Source of the DNA: Candidatus Bipolaricaulota bacterium
Lineage (GTDB): Bacteria > Bipolaricaulota > Bipolaricaulia > M55B111
NCBI GenBank assembly: GCA_018400715.1
Contig: JAGYME010000005.1
Coordinates: 1 to 64,000 of the forward strand
DNA length: 64,000 nucleotides
Reading direction: 5' to 3'
In this document: positions 42,317-51,423 of the stretch, in pieces
Position numbering within the stretch: position 1 is the first letter of the stretch
How the letters are laid out: the number at the start of each line of letters is the position of its first letter
Position numbers and translations under genes: made by a program
The notes under the pieces: model-generated
Told to the model about the DNA's origin: nothing
Databases searched by the model: none
Seen by the model: the letters and a program-made list of their open reading frames with translations, nothing else

Positions 42317-45000
42317 TGACACTACTTCCGGACGGAGAGCCAGAAGACAGGTTATTGCTGATCGACGGCCACGGGATCATCTATCGCTCCTTTTACGCCA
42401 TAAGGGGCCTGGCAACAAGCGAGGGTTTCCCCACAAACGCCCTCTACGGATTCCTCCAGTCCCTGGAACGGGTGGTCAAGGAATTTCCCTCCAGTCACGT
42501 AGTTGTGGCCATGGACTCTCGTGGCAAGACCGTGAGGCATGAAGAGTTCGAGGAATACAAGGCGAACCGACCGGAGATGCCGGATGACCTTGCCCAGCAG
42601 ATTCCCGAGATAGAGGAGATTACCCGAGATTTAGGCTACGCGGTAGTCAGGAAAGAAGGTTACGAAGCAGATGACGTTATCGCCAACTTGACAAAGCAGG
42701 CGAGGGAACGGGGACTGGAAGTGATCATCCTCACGGGCGACAAGGACCTTTACCAGCTCGTGGACGACCACGTGAAAATCGTCGATACGGACAAGGATAA
42801 CCAGTTAGAAGTTATCGGTGCCCAGGAGGTCCGGGAAAAGTTTGGCGTCAGTCCCTCCCAGATAAAGGACTTCCTTACCCTAGTCGGCGATACGTCGGAC
42901 AACATACCGGGGGTTCCCCAGATCGGGGAGGTCCGGGCGGAGAAGCTGTTAAACGAGTTCGGGACGCTGGATAACGTCCTGGATGAAGTCGAGGAAATTG
43001 ACTCCACCCGGATCAAAAACACGATCAAGGACCACCTTGAGTCCATCGACCGTGGCCGGAAACTGATTTCACTGCGTGACAAGCTGGAACTCACCGAGGA
43101 ATTCGAAGCGATGAAGACAGGTGATCCAAATATCTCCAACCTCCGCAACGCGTTCAACAGGCTGGAAATGGCCTCATTTATCGACGGCCTCTCGGGTGAG
43201 GAGACCGACCCGGATGACGAATGGAAGGTCATCGAAACACCGGGGGAACTGGAGGAGTTAGTCGCCGAGTTAACGCAAGTGGGGGAGTTCGCCCTCGACC
43301 TGGAAACGGACCAACTGAACCCGATCGAGGCAAATCCCGTGGGAATCTCGATTTCACCTCGGCCCGGCTACGGAGTCTACGTCCCGGTGGGGGAGAACGG
43401 GCCCTCAAACCTATCGGAAGACCTAGTTCGGGAGGAGTTGAGGCCGGTCCTCGAAGACGAAGAGATCGGCAAGATAGGTCAAAACTTGAAGTTCGATAGC
43501 CTCGTGCTGAAGAAGTTTGGAGTCGACCTCAAGGGGATCACGTTCGACTCGATGATTGCTTCCTACCTGTTAAAACCGACCAAACGCCGCCACAACCTCA
43601 AGGAGATCGTGGGGGCTTTCCTGGGGGTGGAGGTAAGGGAATACAAGGACCTGTTTGACGAGGATGAAAAACAGGATTTCGCTCGCCTTCCCTTAGAGGA
43701 GGCCGCGCCCTACGCGGTCGGCGACTCGACGATCATCTGGAAACTTAAACCTCTCCTCGTGGATAAGCTGGATAAGCGAGACCAGGTAGACCTGTTCTCA
43801 GAAATAGAGGTCCCCCTTATTAGGGTCCTCAGAGACATGGAATTCAACGGGATTAAGTTGGAAAAAGAGAGACTGGAAGGGGGTAGAAGAAAGCTGGAAG
43901 ATAGGTTGGGGGAACTCCAGGAGACTATCAACGACCTGGCGGGCGTGGAGTTAAACCCAAATTCACCCAAGCAGGTACGGGAAGTGCTCTTCGAAAAACT
44001 GGACCTTCCCGTCATCGAAAGGACGAAGACGGGCCCATCGACCAACGCCCACGTGTTAAACGAACTGTCCGAAGAACACCCCCTCCCTGAGAAGATCATC
44101 GAGTACCGGGAGTTAAGCAAGCTACTAAATACTTACGTAGACGCTCTTCCGGAAAAGATAAACGAGAGAACCGGACGGATACATACGTCCTTCAACCAGA
44201 CAGCTACGGCGACGGGCAGGCTCTCGTCGTCCGACCCCAACCTGCAGAACATTCCGAAGGGTTCGCAACTCGGCGGAGAACTGAGGCAGGCCTTCGTCGC
44301 AAGCGACGGCTACAAACTCGTGGGGGCAGACTACTCACAAATAGAGTTGAGGCTGCTCGCACACCTGTCCGGGGACGAGGAACTGATTCGCACCTTCCGT
44401 GAGGGAGATGACCTGCACACGAAGACCGCGGCAAAGATATTTGGCGTCCATCCCGATTGGGTAGACGATAAGATGCGGGACCGGGCAAAGCGGGTAAATT
44501 TTGGTATCGTATACGGCATTACGGAGTACGGCCTGTCTCGAGACCTCGGCGTGTCTCGGAAAAAAGCGAAGGCCTATATAGACCAGTTCTTCAACCTCTA
44601 TCCGGGGGCAAGACGCTACCTGGACGAACTAATATCTAAGGCAGAGGAGGACCATTACGCCGAGACCATTTTCCACCGCAGACGATACCTGCCCAACATT
44701 ACCAGCAATAACTGGAACAGGAGAAACTACGACCGCCGCAACGCCATCAACACCCCTATCCAGGGCAGTGCCGCTGACCTGATGAAGGTAGCCATGCTGG
44801 ACGTGAACGAGGGCCTAGAAAGCGGCGAGGTCTCCGGTAAACTACTACTCCAGATCCACGACGAATTAATCCTGGAGACCCCGGAGGGGGAGGTAGCGGA
44901 GACGTCCCGACGAGTGAAGGAGATAATGGAAAGCAGCCTGGAATTTCGCGTCCCCATCAAGGTAGACGTCTCTGCAGGAGATGACTGGAGCGAGTTGTAA
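42316..45000 (+). CDS. polA: DNA polymerase I
   Basis: 894 aa with all three modules. The 5'-3' exonuclease (about 1-290) starts LLIDGHGIIYRSFYAI and has YKANRPEMP. The 3'-5' exonuclease-like domain (about 310-490) keeps proofreading-type residues: FALDLETD (DxE), GQNLKFD, and YAVGD (YxxxD). The polymerase has motif A DYSQIELRLLAHL, motif B RAKRVNFGIVYGITEYG and motif C QIHDELILE. In contrast with many thermophile PolI enzymes, the proofreading site thus looks intact. It ends the operon. The next gene upstream of dnaA is 359 bp away. Confidence 0.96.
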   Translation: MTLLPDGEPEDRLLLIDGHGIIYRSFYAIRGLATSEGFPTNALYGFLQSLERVVKEFPSSHVVVAMDSRGKTVRHEEFEEYKANRPEMPDDLAQQIPEIEEITRDLGYAVVRKEGYEADDVIANLTKQARERGLEVIILTGDKDLYQLVDDHVKIVDTDKDNQLEVIGAQEVREKFGVSPSQIKDFLTLVGDTSDNIPGVPQIGEVRAEKLLNEFGTLDNVLDEVEEIDSTRIKNTIKDHLESIDRGRKLISLRDKLELTEEFEAMKTGDPNISNLRNAFNRLEMASFIDGLSGEETDPDDEWKVIETPGELEELVAELTQVGEFALDLETDQLNPIEANPVGISISPRPGYGVYVPVGENGPSNLSEDLVREELRPVLEDEEIGKIGQNLKFDSLVLKKFGVDLKGITFDSMIASYLLKPTKRRHNLKEIVGAFLGVEVREYKDLFDEDEKQDFARLPLEEAAPYAVGDSTIIWKLKPLLVDKLDKRDQVDLFSEIEVPLIRVLRDMEFNGIKLEKERLEGGRRKLEDRLGELQETINDLAGVELNPNSPKQVREVLFEKLDLPVIERTKTGPSTNAHVLNELSEEHPLPEKIIEYRELSKLLNTYVDALPEKINERTGRIHTSFNQTATATGRLSSSDPNLQNIPKGSQLGGELRQAFVASDGYKLVGADYSQIELRLLAHLSGDEELIRTFREGDDLHTKTAAKIFGVHPDWVDDKMRDRAKRVNFGIVYGITEYGLSRDLGVSRKKAKAYIDQFFNLYPGARRYLDELISKAEEDHYAETIFHRRRYLPNITSNNWNRRNYDRRNAINTPIQGSAADLMKVAMLDVNEGLESGEVSGKLLLQIHDELILETPEGEVAETSRRVKEIMESSLEFRVPIKVDVSAGDDWSEL

Positions 45001-45358
45001 ACGCTCTCAGCCCAGGTAACCGCTGACGCTCAATCGACATTCCGCGGCGCTGGAAAATAACAAGAACATTTTCAGTTAAGCCTCGTTATATTTAGGTAAA
45101 CCTTATCATATATTCGTAGTATTCATAAAAGGATGATATTATTTGTATTTTGATAATATTTACAGATCACCTCGGTTCATCCCCAGCCAGAGTACGTCTT
45201 CGGGTACCAAATTTTAAACCTGCCCGTGGAAGGTAACTACAGAATAAAATATTCTAAATCTCCCTTCGATAGGGCATCGTAGCCATATAGGCTTCAACAA
45301 ATATGATTTGTAAAGGAGGACGCTAAACCTGTATTATTACTCATCGGGATATATAAAC
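45001..45358 (+). promoter_or_regulatory. AT-rich region upstream of dnaA
   Basis: 358 bp without a gene. Two small palindromes are seen: AGAATA-AAA-TATTCT (45241-45255) and ACAAAT-ATG-ATTTGT (45297-45311), the second directly in front of the ribosome-site-like AAAGGAGG (45312-45319). No TTATCCACA-type DnaA box was found, so I cannot call an origin here. It likely holds the dnaA promoter and operators. Confidence 0.5.
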
Positions 45359-46756
45359 ATGAATGATAGAACAATATCTCTCTGGCAGAAAATCAAAAAA
45401 AATCTGAAAGAGGAGCTACCGGAGGCAAGTTTCGAGACTTGGGTGGGCAACCTCGAGCTCGCTGACCTGCAGGGCGGCAGAATAGAGCTAACTGCGCCCA
45501 GCGGCTTTATCAAGCGTGGGTTCGAGGAGAGGTACCTGGAAATCACCAAGGAGCAGATAAAGGCCCTCTCCGGTCAGGAAAAAGACGTGGTCGTGACGGT
45601 TTCCCCGGATTCCGCCCCGGCCGAATCAAGCCATGGAGATACGTTCTATCCTCCCCCAGTCGGCTCACCTGATTCCACTGACCTGGACTCCGGGGAAGGT
45701 GAGTGCGGACGGGAACGCTCGGGCGGAGGTCAGATTGCCCTAAACAAGCAGTACACGTTTGACACGTTCGTTAATAGCAAGAGCAACCAGCTCGCGACTG
45801 CGGCAAGCAAAGCGGTGTCGGAAACTCCCGCCAAGGCCTACAACCCCTTATTCATCTACTCGAAGGTTGGACTGGGCAAGACACATCTGTTACACGCAAT
45901 CGGCAATTACCTGTGCAATAATGGCTCCTCGGGAGACGTAGTCTACACCACTTCGGAAAGGTTTGCCATCGAGATGATTCAAGCAATACGACAGAATAAG
46001 ACTGAGGAATTTCGCAAGCGTTACAGGTCAGTAGGTGCCTTCCTGCTGGACGACGTGCAATTTTTGGAAAATAAAGAAGGCACGCAGGAAGAACTCTTCC
46101 ATACCTTTAACGAACTCTACGGCAACAATAAACAGATCGCGCTGACCTCCGATCGCCCCCCGCAAGAACTATCTGATCTTCAGGATAGGCTCGTGTCCCG
46201 TTTTCGCTGGGGGCTGGTAGCCGACATCCAGCCACCTAACTTTGAAACGAGGGTGGCAATACTCCGAAAGAAGGCCATGCAGAAGGGTCTGACAGTAGAC
46301 GATCAGGTCTTAGAATTGATTGCCTCCAGGATAACGACTAACGTCAGGGCGCTGGAAGGAGCGCTGATAAAGTCGGTCGCGCACGCGAACCTGGCGGGTG
46401 GAAAGCTGACCATGGACGAGATCAAGCGGTTCCTCCCCGACGAGTCAAAGCAGGAGGAGGAATTAACTGTCAGGGGGATCAAGGAAGCGGTGGCGGACAG
46501 TTACGGGGTTGAAATCGGTGAACTAGAAGGCAAGAGCAGGAAGAAGGAAATAGCCCGGGCGAGACACATCGCAATCTACCTTTCCCGTGAGCTAACGGAC
46601 AACTCCTTCCCCGCCCTGGGGAAGAAATTCGGCGGCAGGGACCACAGTACCGTCATGCATTCCCACAAGAAGATCAAGAACATGATCGAGGATACGCCAC
46701 TATTTTACGAGGAGATCAAGGAACTAAAAGAAGAGTTGAGCTCAAACGGATATTGA
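45359..46756 (+). CDS. dnaA: Chromosomal replication initiator DnaA
   Basis: 465 aa. Domain I starts LWQKIKKNLKEELPEASFETW; the AAA+ Walker A is SKVGLGKTHLLH (normally GGVGLGKTH), Walker B VGAFLLDDVQFLEN, sensor stretches ITTNVRALEG, and the DNA-binding signature GGRDHSTVMHSHKKI. ATG 45359 fits the family start but has no close ribosome site. An in-frame CTG at 45329, 9 nt after AAAGGAGG, is a possible alternative (adds 10 residues). It is not followed by dnaN. The next gene is a convergent lipid kinase. Confidence 0.95.
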   Translation: MNDRTISLWQKIKKNLKEELPEASFETWVGNLELADLQGGRIELTAPSGFIKRGFEERYLEITKEQIKALSGQEKDVVVTVSPDSAPAESSHGDTFYPPPVGSPDSTDLDSGEGECGRERSGGGQIALNKQYTFDTFVNSKSNQLATAASKAVSETPAKAYNPLFIYSKVGLGKTHLLHAIGNYLCNNGSSGDVVYTTSERFAIEMIQAIRQNKTEEFRKRYRSVGAFLLDDVQFLENKEGTQEELFHTFNELYGNNKQIALTSDRPPQELSDLQDRLVSRFRWGLVADIQPPNFETRVAILRKKAMQKGLTVDDQVLELIASRITTNVRALEGALIKSVAHANLAGGKLTMDEIKRFLPDESKQEEELTVRGIKEAVADSYGVEIGELEGKSRKKEIARARHIAIYLSRELTDNSFPALGKKFGGRDHSTVMHSHKKIKNMIEDTPLFYEEIKELKEELSSNGY

Positions 46757-46797
46757 CTCTATCTCCGGCGCTCTCGACCAAAGGAACCGGGTTGAGC

Positions 46798-47673
46798 CTA
46801 AGACCCCGGAACGATAACCGAGCGAACCTCAGGCGCTATCTCAATCTCGGCAGGGGTAATCCCCTCCAACTCTCCGTCTATCATCTTTACCATCTTGGAC
46901 GGGGCGTCTATCTCTATCCTACTCGCCTGGAGGAACTCAATCTTAGGATGGTCAACGTGTTCTCCCTTGTAGACGCTCTGGAGGGCCATGGCCAACTCCA
47001 TCCTCCCGATTTCCTGGATGATGGCGACGTCCAGAAGGCCATCGGTCGGGTCAGCGTGAGGGATCAGGTCGATCCCCCCTCCAGTGAACCGGGAGTTCAT
47101 CACGAATACAGCAGGGCTGAGGCAGTCCCGTTTCTGCCCGTCTATCGTCAGGGAGAGTTCATAAGTTTTCAACGAGGACAGGGCCCTCAACACGCTTGCC
47201 AGGTAGACGAGCGAACCCTTTAAAAAGCCGTTCCTCATAGTTACAAAAGTTGCCACGACGTCAGAGGGAAAACCCACCCCCATTACGCTAAACAACCTAC
47301 CACAATCCGCTCCCATGTCTATGCGAATCGGACTTCCATGGATTACGGCATGTACGGCATCGGTTATCGACCTGGGGATCTTCAGGCTCCGCGACAGGTC
47401 GTTACCCATGCCAGCCGGAATAATTCCCAGGGCCGTAGAAGGCGAACTGAGGCCGTTCATCGCCTCTCTGACCGTTCCATCCCCGCCCATTACCGCAAGT
47501 GTGCCCTGCGTTTTCTCCAAATCCCTCGCGAGCTCAGTTGCGTGACCGGGGTACTCGGTGCGATATACCTCCAGGCCCACTTCTTCCTCCCCCAACTTCT
47601 TCTTGACCCTGGGAAGCACTTTCACCGTCCTTCCATGCCCTGCAACTGGATTAATCACAAGATTTATTTGCAT
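46798..47673 (-). CDS. Diacylglycerol/lipid kinase, DagK family
   Basis: 291 aa. Features of the DagK/sphingosine-kinase-like family: NPVAGHGRTVKVLPRVKKK at the start, VMGGDGTVREAMNGL (nucleotide site), PAGMGNDLSRSL, and a late NSRFTGGGIDLIPHADPTDG. It probably phosphorylates diacylglycerol or another membrane lipid. The substrate is not certain. Convergent with dnaA, 41 bp apart. Confidence 0.9.
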   Translation of the reverse strand: MQINLVINPVAGHGRTVKVLPRVKKKLGEEEVGLEVYRTEYPGHATELARDLEKTQGTLAVMGGDGTVREAMNGLSSPSTALGIIPAGMGNDLSRSLKIPRSITDAVHAVIHGSPIRIDMGADCGRLFSVMGVGFPSDVVATFVTMRNGFLKGSLVYLASVLRALSSLKTYELSLTIDGQKRDCLSPAVFVMNSRFTGGGIDLIPHADPTDGLLDVAIIQEIGRMELAMALQSVYKGEHVDHPKIEFLQASRIEIDAPSKMVKMIDGELEGITPAEIEIAPEVRSVIVPGS

Positions 47674-47743
47674 TTACCTCACCATTTGTGGTATAAAGTG
47701 AATCGAAAGCTCTGTAACATTAGTTGTTAACCAGATTTGTTCG

Positions 47744-47769
47744 TTATCGAAGCGCTGGTGTTTCGATAA
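47744..47769. promoter_or_regulatory. Operator-like inverted repeat
   Basis: TTATCGAA (47744-47751) and TTCGATAA (47762-47769) are perfect 8-bp arms with a 10-bp spacer (18-bp centre distance). This spacing suits a dimeric helix-turn-helix regulator binding on one DNA face. The regulator is unknown. Confidence 0.45.
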
Positions 47770-47934
47770 GTTAATGGTAACGTATAAAAGCCTCGTTACA
47801 ACGATGGCGACCTGAGTTTTGCCTGCCAGGAACGCGGGCTGAGGCTATTTTTCAGTCTTCACAGGTTCAATTTACGGGATTCTCGAAAATTACGTAGAAA
47901 AAGCGTGCTTTTTTGCCCTATATTCCATTCAGGA

Positions 47935-47964
47935 TTGGATTTTAGTACTAATTCATCTTATAAT
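47935..47964 (+). promoter_or_regulatory. Promoter of the HU gene
   Basis: TTGGAT (47935-47940), 18-bp spacer, perfect TATAAT (47959-47964), 55 bp before the HU start codon. Confidence 0.7.
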
Positions 47965-48019
47965 CCAAAATATAGGTAAAAAAGTGAAACTAATTAATCC
48001 TAACGGGAGGTTTAGACGT

Positions 48020-48346
48020 ATGAACAAAGGCGAGTTTGTCGACAGGTTAAGTGAAGCTACTGGTTTTACAAAAAAGGATTCCAAGGAAGCTTTGGACTCT
48101 GTTATCGAGATAATTACTGAAGCACTGAAGAACAACGAAGAGGTTCTGTTGACGGGATTCGGGAAGTTCGAAACTCGATCACGCAAAGCAACGGAGAGGA
48201 TTAATCCCCAAACTGGCGAAAAGATCGAAGTACCTAGTAAGGTAGTGCCTGCGTTCAAAACGGGTAAGAACCTTAAAGAAGGGGTTGGAAACAGCCTAAA
48301 AGCAGTAAAGAAAAATTCTGGCGAGCTGGAGATCGAGAAAACGTAG
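48020..48346 (+). CDS. hup: DNA-binding protein HU
   Basis: 108 aa histone-like protein that bends and compacts DNA. Core blocks are MNKGEFVDRLSEATGFTKKD, VLLTGFGKFETRSRKAT and RINPQTGEKIEVPSKVVPAFK. I use ATG 48020, which has GGGAGGTT 8 nt upstream. An in-frame ATG at 47984 lies before that site. The C-terminus is about 15 residues longer than in typical HU and is charged. A good terminator follows. Confidence 0.95.
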   Translation: MNKGEFVDRLSEATGFTKKDSKEALDSVIEIITEALKNNEEVLLTGFGKFETRSRKATERINPQTGEKIEVPSKVVPAFKTGKNLKEGVGNSLKAVKKNSGELEIEKT

Positions 48347-48436
48347 CAGTTGACAGGGGTATACTAAGCCCCTTTAATGGCGGCACTTGACCAATCGCCG
48401 TGGGTTCAAAATAAGGTTAGGAGTTATATAACGGTT

Positions 48437-48476
48437 AAATGCCATCCCGTTTCCCTACTGGGGCGGGATGGCATTT
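48437..48476 (+). terminator. Terminator-like hairpin after HU
   Basis: AAATGCCATCCCG (48437-48449) and CGGGATGGCATTT (48464-48476) form a perfect 13-bp stem with a 14-nt loop. The strand after it is AT-rich (ACATATTTTAT) but without a long T-run. Confidence 0.65.
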
Positions 48477-48552
48477 ACATATTTTATCGGCACAAAAACC
48501 CACCTGAATATCAACCAATGACCTGGTGAAATTCACTTACCACCAGTCAGGC

Positions 48553-49053
48553 TCAAATAAGCACGTTTATCATAAACGGCAGCACAAACCCAATTAGCAG
48601 AAGGGTAACTACCGGGTAAACGTGGTTGATGAGAGTAACGTTCTCCTTGTTAATCACAATGTAAGCATGGTTAATCGCCGACAATATGAGGAAGATCAAG
48701 GTGATGCTCATCAGGGTCACCTTTGCATATGTCCCCCACCCCACGGCATAAACAAGTAGGGTCGCGAGAGCCAAAGCGAGATCGTTAAACGCGGATTCGC
48801 GCTGATACCCACCACTCTCCGAGAAACCGGAGAGTTCAGCCGCGGCCTCTCCAAAAAATAACCCCTCAATTCCACTCAAGCCGGCCAGGGAGAGCACGAC
48901 GGTAATAGTCAATATGCTGAATTGATATTCTGGATTGCCGCTAAACCAAAAGGCAAAAAAAATTCCAAGGGCCACACCTACCAGGCGGAGGACCTCCAAC
49001 AAGCGGCAAATAAGTTTCTTTGGCACTGTAATCACCTCATTTGACAGCGCCAC
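48553..49053 (-). CDS. Small integral membrane protein, unknown
   Basis: 166 aa, about five hydrophobic segments (for example LRLVGVALGIFFAFWFSG, LTITVVLSLAGLSGIEGLF, LALALATLLVYAVGWG, VTLMSITLIFLILSA, VTLLLIGFVLPFMINVLI). I do not recognise the family. The charged N-terminus is cytoplasmic by the positive-inside rule. It stands alone with 188 bp upstream and 86 bp after the HU terminator. Confidence 0.7.
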   Translation of the reverse strand: MALSNEVITVPKKLICRLLEVLRLVGVALGIFFAFWFSGNPEYQFSILTITVVLSLAGLSGIEGLFFGEAAAELSGFSESGGYQRESAFNDLALALATLLVYAVGWGTYAKVTLMSITLIFLILSAINHAYIVINKENVTLINHVYPVVTLLLIGFVLPFMINVLI

Positions 49054-49241
49054 CTTTACCAGAGGGTAAGGGGAGCGCTTCTCTAAGCCTGGACTGTACT
49101 GCAGAAAACCAATTTAGGTGAGTATATCATAAAAAAATTGGTTACACAAGAAGCCAGATTAAGCAGTTTCACCTCAGGTGTTTGTCACAGCCACGCTACC
49201 TAAAGGATTCTTCGCAAGAACAAGATAAGGCCCCAAGCCAG

Positions 49242-50165
49242 TTATAGGTTGATCAGCAGAGGGACCAAAACTGGTACCAACCCCGAAAGTATCGCGCCAC
49301 TCAAGAACGCGGGAAGGACAGCTTCTTCCCCCGATACGTTTTTTATCAGGGGGAGAGTTACGTCCATCGTCGTCGCACCACCGGTAGCGATACCAGCCGC
49401 TTTGCCAAGATATCTGACGATAAACGGGAGGGAAATGAACGTAAACACCTCCCTGAATGTATTCGCCATCAGGGCAACTGTCCCCAGTTCAGCGCTGTGC
49501 AGCTCTGTCAACAGAATCGCAGAGAGACTGTACCAGCCAAACCCCGCGCCCACCGCGGCAGCTTCGGGAACGGAAACGTCGAGAAAGAAACTCGCGACGA
49601 CGGGGCCAGCGATACTTCCGGCCGCGATGCTTAATGGAATAAAAATAACCTTCCATCCCACACTGAGCGCTCGGGAAAGAGTGCGCCTGTTCAGGCCCAG
49701 GGATATTCCCACCGCAAACAAAAGCAGGCCCAGGGTAAACGTAACTGCCCTGTCTAACGTGGAAACCAGACCTTCACCTACGAGAAAATAACCGATCCCT
49801 GCTCCCCCAACGATGGTAATGAGGATGATCCCGGTGAGACGGAGGGAGATCTTCGTTTTGGAAATTCCGCTTGAATCGTTATCACCCTCGGGAATACAGC
49901 GGAACCTCCAGGAAACCGGCTCAATGAACAATATGCTTCCGAGCACGCTGGCGGACGATAGGACCAGGGCGGTAACTCCAATGTCGTCGAGGTTAGCCAG
50001 GAGACGGTCCGTCGTCCCCATCTTAATTCCCATGGCCAACAGCAGCAGGAGGAGTGCCCCTTGAATGAACGGGTCTTCTATCCGCCTCAGCCATTCGCCT
50101 GCCACTCCTGATACCCCGACGAGAATCCCGATAACCAGGGACAGAATAATGATCCAGAAATCCAT
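49242..50165 (-). CDS. lysO: LysO-family lysine exporter
   Basis: 307 aa, about eight to ten membrane segments with the DUF340 (LysO) pattern. LLLAMGIKMGTTDRLLANLD and AVGAGFGWYSLSAIL are typical. Family members export lysine. The actual substrate here is inferred only. The start is ATG 50165 with GGAGGGGA upstream. An earlier in-frame ATG (50186) would place it before that ribosome site. Confidence 0.85.
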   Translation of the reverse strand: MDFWIIILSLVIGILVGVSGVAGEWLRRIEDPFIQGALLLLLLAMGIKMGTTDRLLANLDDIGVTALVLSSASVLGSILFIEPVSWRFRCIPEGDNDSSGISKTKISLRLTGIILITIVGGAGIGYFLVGEGLVSTLDRAVTFTLGLLLFAVGISLGLNRRTLSRALSVGWKVIFIPLSIAAGSIAGPVVASFFLDVSVPEAAAVGAGFGWYSLSAILLTELHSAELGTVALMANTFREVFTFISLPFIVRYLGKAAGIATGGATTMDVTLPLIKNVSGEEAVLPAFLSGAILSGLVPVLVPLLINL

Positions 50166-50431
50166 ATTTCCCCTCCAGAGAAGCATTCAACGATAAGCGG
50201 ACCCCGGCAAAGCAACGTTACAAAATCCCCATAAAAATGACAAGCAAGGGGAACGAAGAGGGATTAGAGCAGGTACTTCAGACGAAACTACCCTGGACGT
50301 AGACCTTTTTATTGCTACAATTATCCGTAAGGTTCAATTGTACGTCACACATTTCACCAACTTATAAAATACTAAAGAGATATACAAGAAAGGTCTTCGG
50401 TATTTTACCTCATCAATGAGAGGAGGTCTAC

Positions 50432-51394
50432 GTGTCAACTTTAGTTAATCAGAGAGGAGAAAAGGTAAAAACTCGGGATGCCTACGGGGAGGTTCTCCCC
50501 CGTATCGGCGAAAAGGACGAAGATGTCGTCGTGTTGACCGCGGATTTAGCGGGATCAACGCGTACCAAGTACTTTGCCGAAGAGTTCCCGGAACGTTTCT
50601 TTAACGTAGGAATTACGGAGGCAAATATGATGGGAATGGCGGCCGGTCTGGCTATGGAGGGCAAGAAACCTTTTGTAAGCACGTTTGCTATATTTGCCAC
50701 CGGTAAGCCGTGGGAGCAGATCAGACAGACCATCGCCTATCAGTCCGCACCCGTGCGGATAGTCGCGACTCACGCGGGGTTGACGGTTGGGGAGGACGGT
50801 GCGTCTCATCAGATACTAGAGGACATATCCCTTATGCGTGTATTGCCAAATATGAAGGTAATCGTTCCCGCAGATTCCGTCCAAACTAAGGCCGTAATCG
50901 AGCGGGTCGGTAAAGACCTCTCGGGACCTGTCTACGTAAGACTGGCTCGAGCCGGTTTCCCTGTGGTCTACGAGGATTGTGATTTCGAGATAGGGAAAGC
51001 AGAAGTTCTCAAACAAGGAAGCGATCTCACGATCTTTGCGACCGGACTGATGGTTGCCAACTCCCTTGACGCGGCGGAGGAACTGGAATCTCAGGGGGTA
51101 TCTGCAGAGGTCGTTAACGTCTCGACGATCAAGCCGTTAGACGTCGATACTGTGCTGGGATCTGTGAAAAAGACGGGAAGAGCGTTAACTGTGGAAGAAC
51201 ATAACGTGATTGGCGGACTCGGTTCAGCCATTTCCGAGGCAGTAAGCGAACGCCACCCTGTGCCGTTAAAGAGAATTGGAGTTGAAGACAGATTCGGCGA
51301 ATCGGGCTCGGCCTACGAACTCATAGACCACTTCGGCCTCACCGCTGATCGAATTGCTGAAGAGGGAGAATCTTTACTGGACGGTGAGCTTTAG
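50432..51394 (+). CDS. Transketolase, C-terminal subunit
   Basis: 320 aa: the pyrimidine-binding and C-terminal domains of a split transketolase (TRKTYFAEEFPERFFNVGITE-like region, VRIVATHAGLTVGEDGASHQ, RFGESGSAYELIDHFGLT). It works with the N-terminal subunit encoded right after it in the non-oxidative pentose phosphate pathway. The start is GTG 50432 with GAGGAGGTC. A DXS-like function can be excluded by length. Confidence 0.93.
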   Translation: MSTLVNQRGEKVKTRDAYGEVLPRIGEKDEDVVVLTADLAGSTRTKYFAEEFPERFFNVGITEANMMGMAAGLAMEGKKPFVSTFAIFATGKPWEQIRQTIAYQSAPVRIVATHAGLTVGEDGASHQILEDISLMRVLPNMKVIVPADSVQTKAVIERVGKDLSGPVYVRLARAGFPVVYEDCDFEIGKAEVLKQGSDLTIFATGLMVANSLDAAEELESQGVSAEVVNVSTIKPLDVDTVLGSVKKTGRALTVEEHNVIGGLGSAISEAVSERHPVPLKRIGVEDRFGESGSAYELIDHFGLTADRIAEEGESLLDGEL

Positions 51395-51423
51395 ACCTCG
51401 CCCCATTATACGAGGAGGAATAC

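Larger units (their letters stand above)
47674..48019. other. Intergenic region before HU
   Basis: 346 bp between the divergent lipid-kinase and HU genes. It holds the inverted repeat TTATCGAA-n10-TTCGATAA (47744-47769) and a strong promoter for HU. No gene is seen. The rest, 47800-47930, is AT-rich and featureless. Confidence 0.6.

Noticed and set aside
45001-45358. oriC next to dnaA
   Set aside because: AT-rich but no DnaA-box cluster could be found by eye. Not called.
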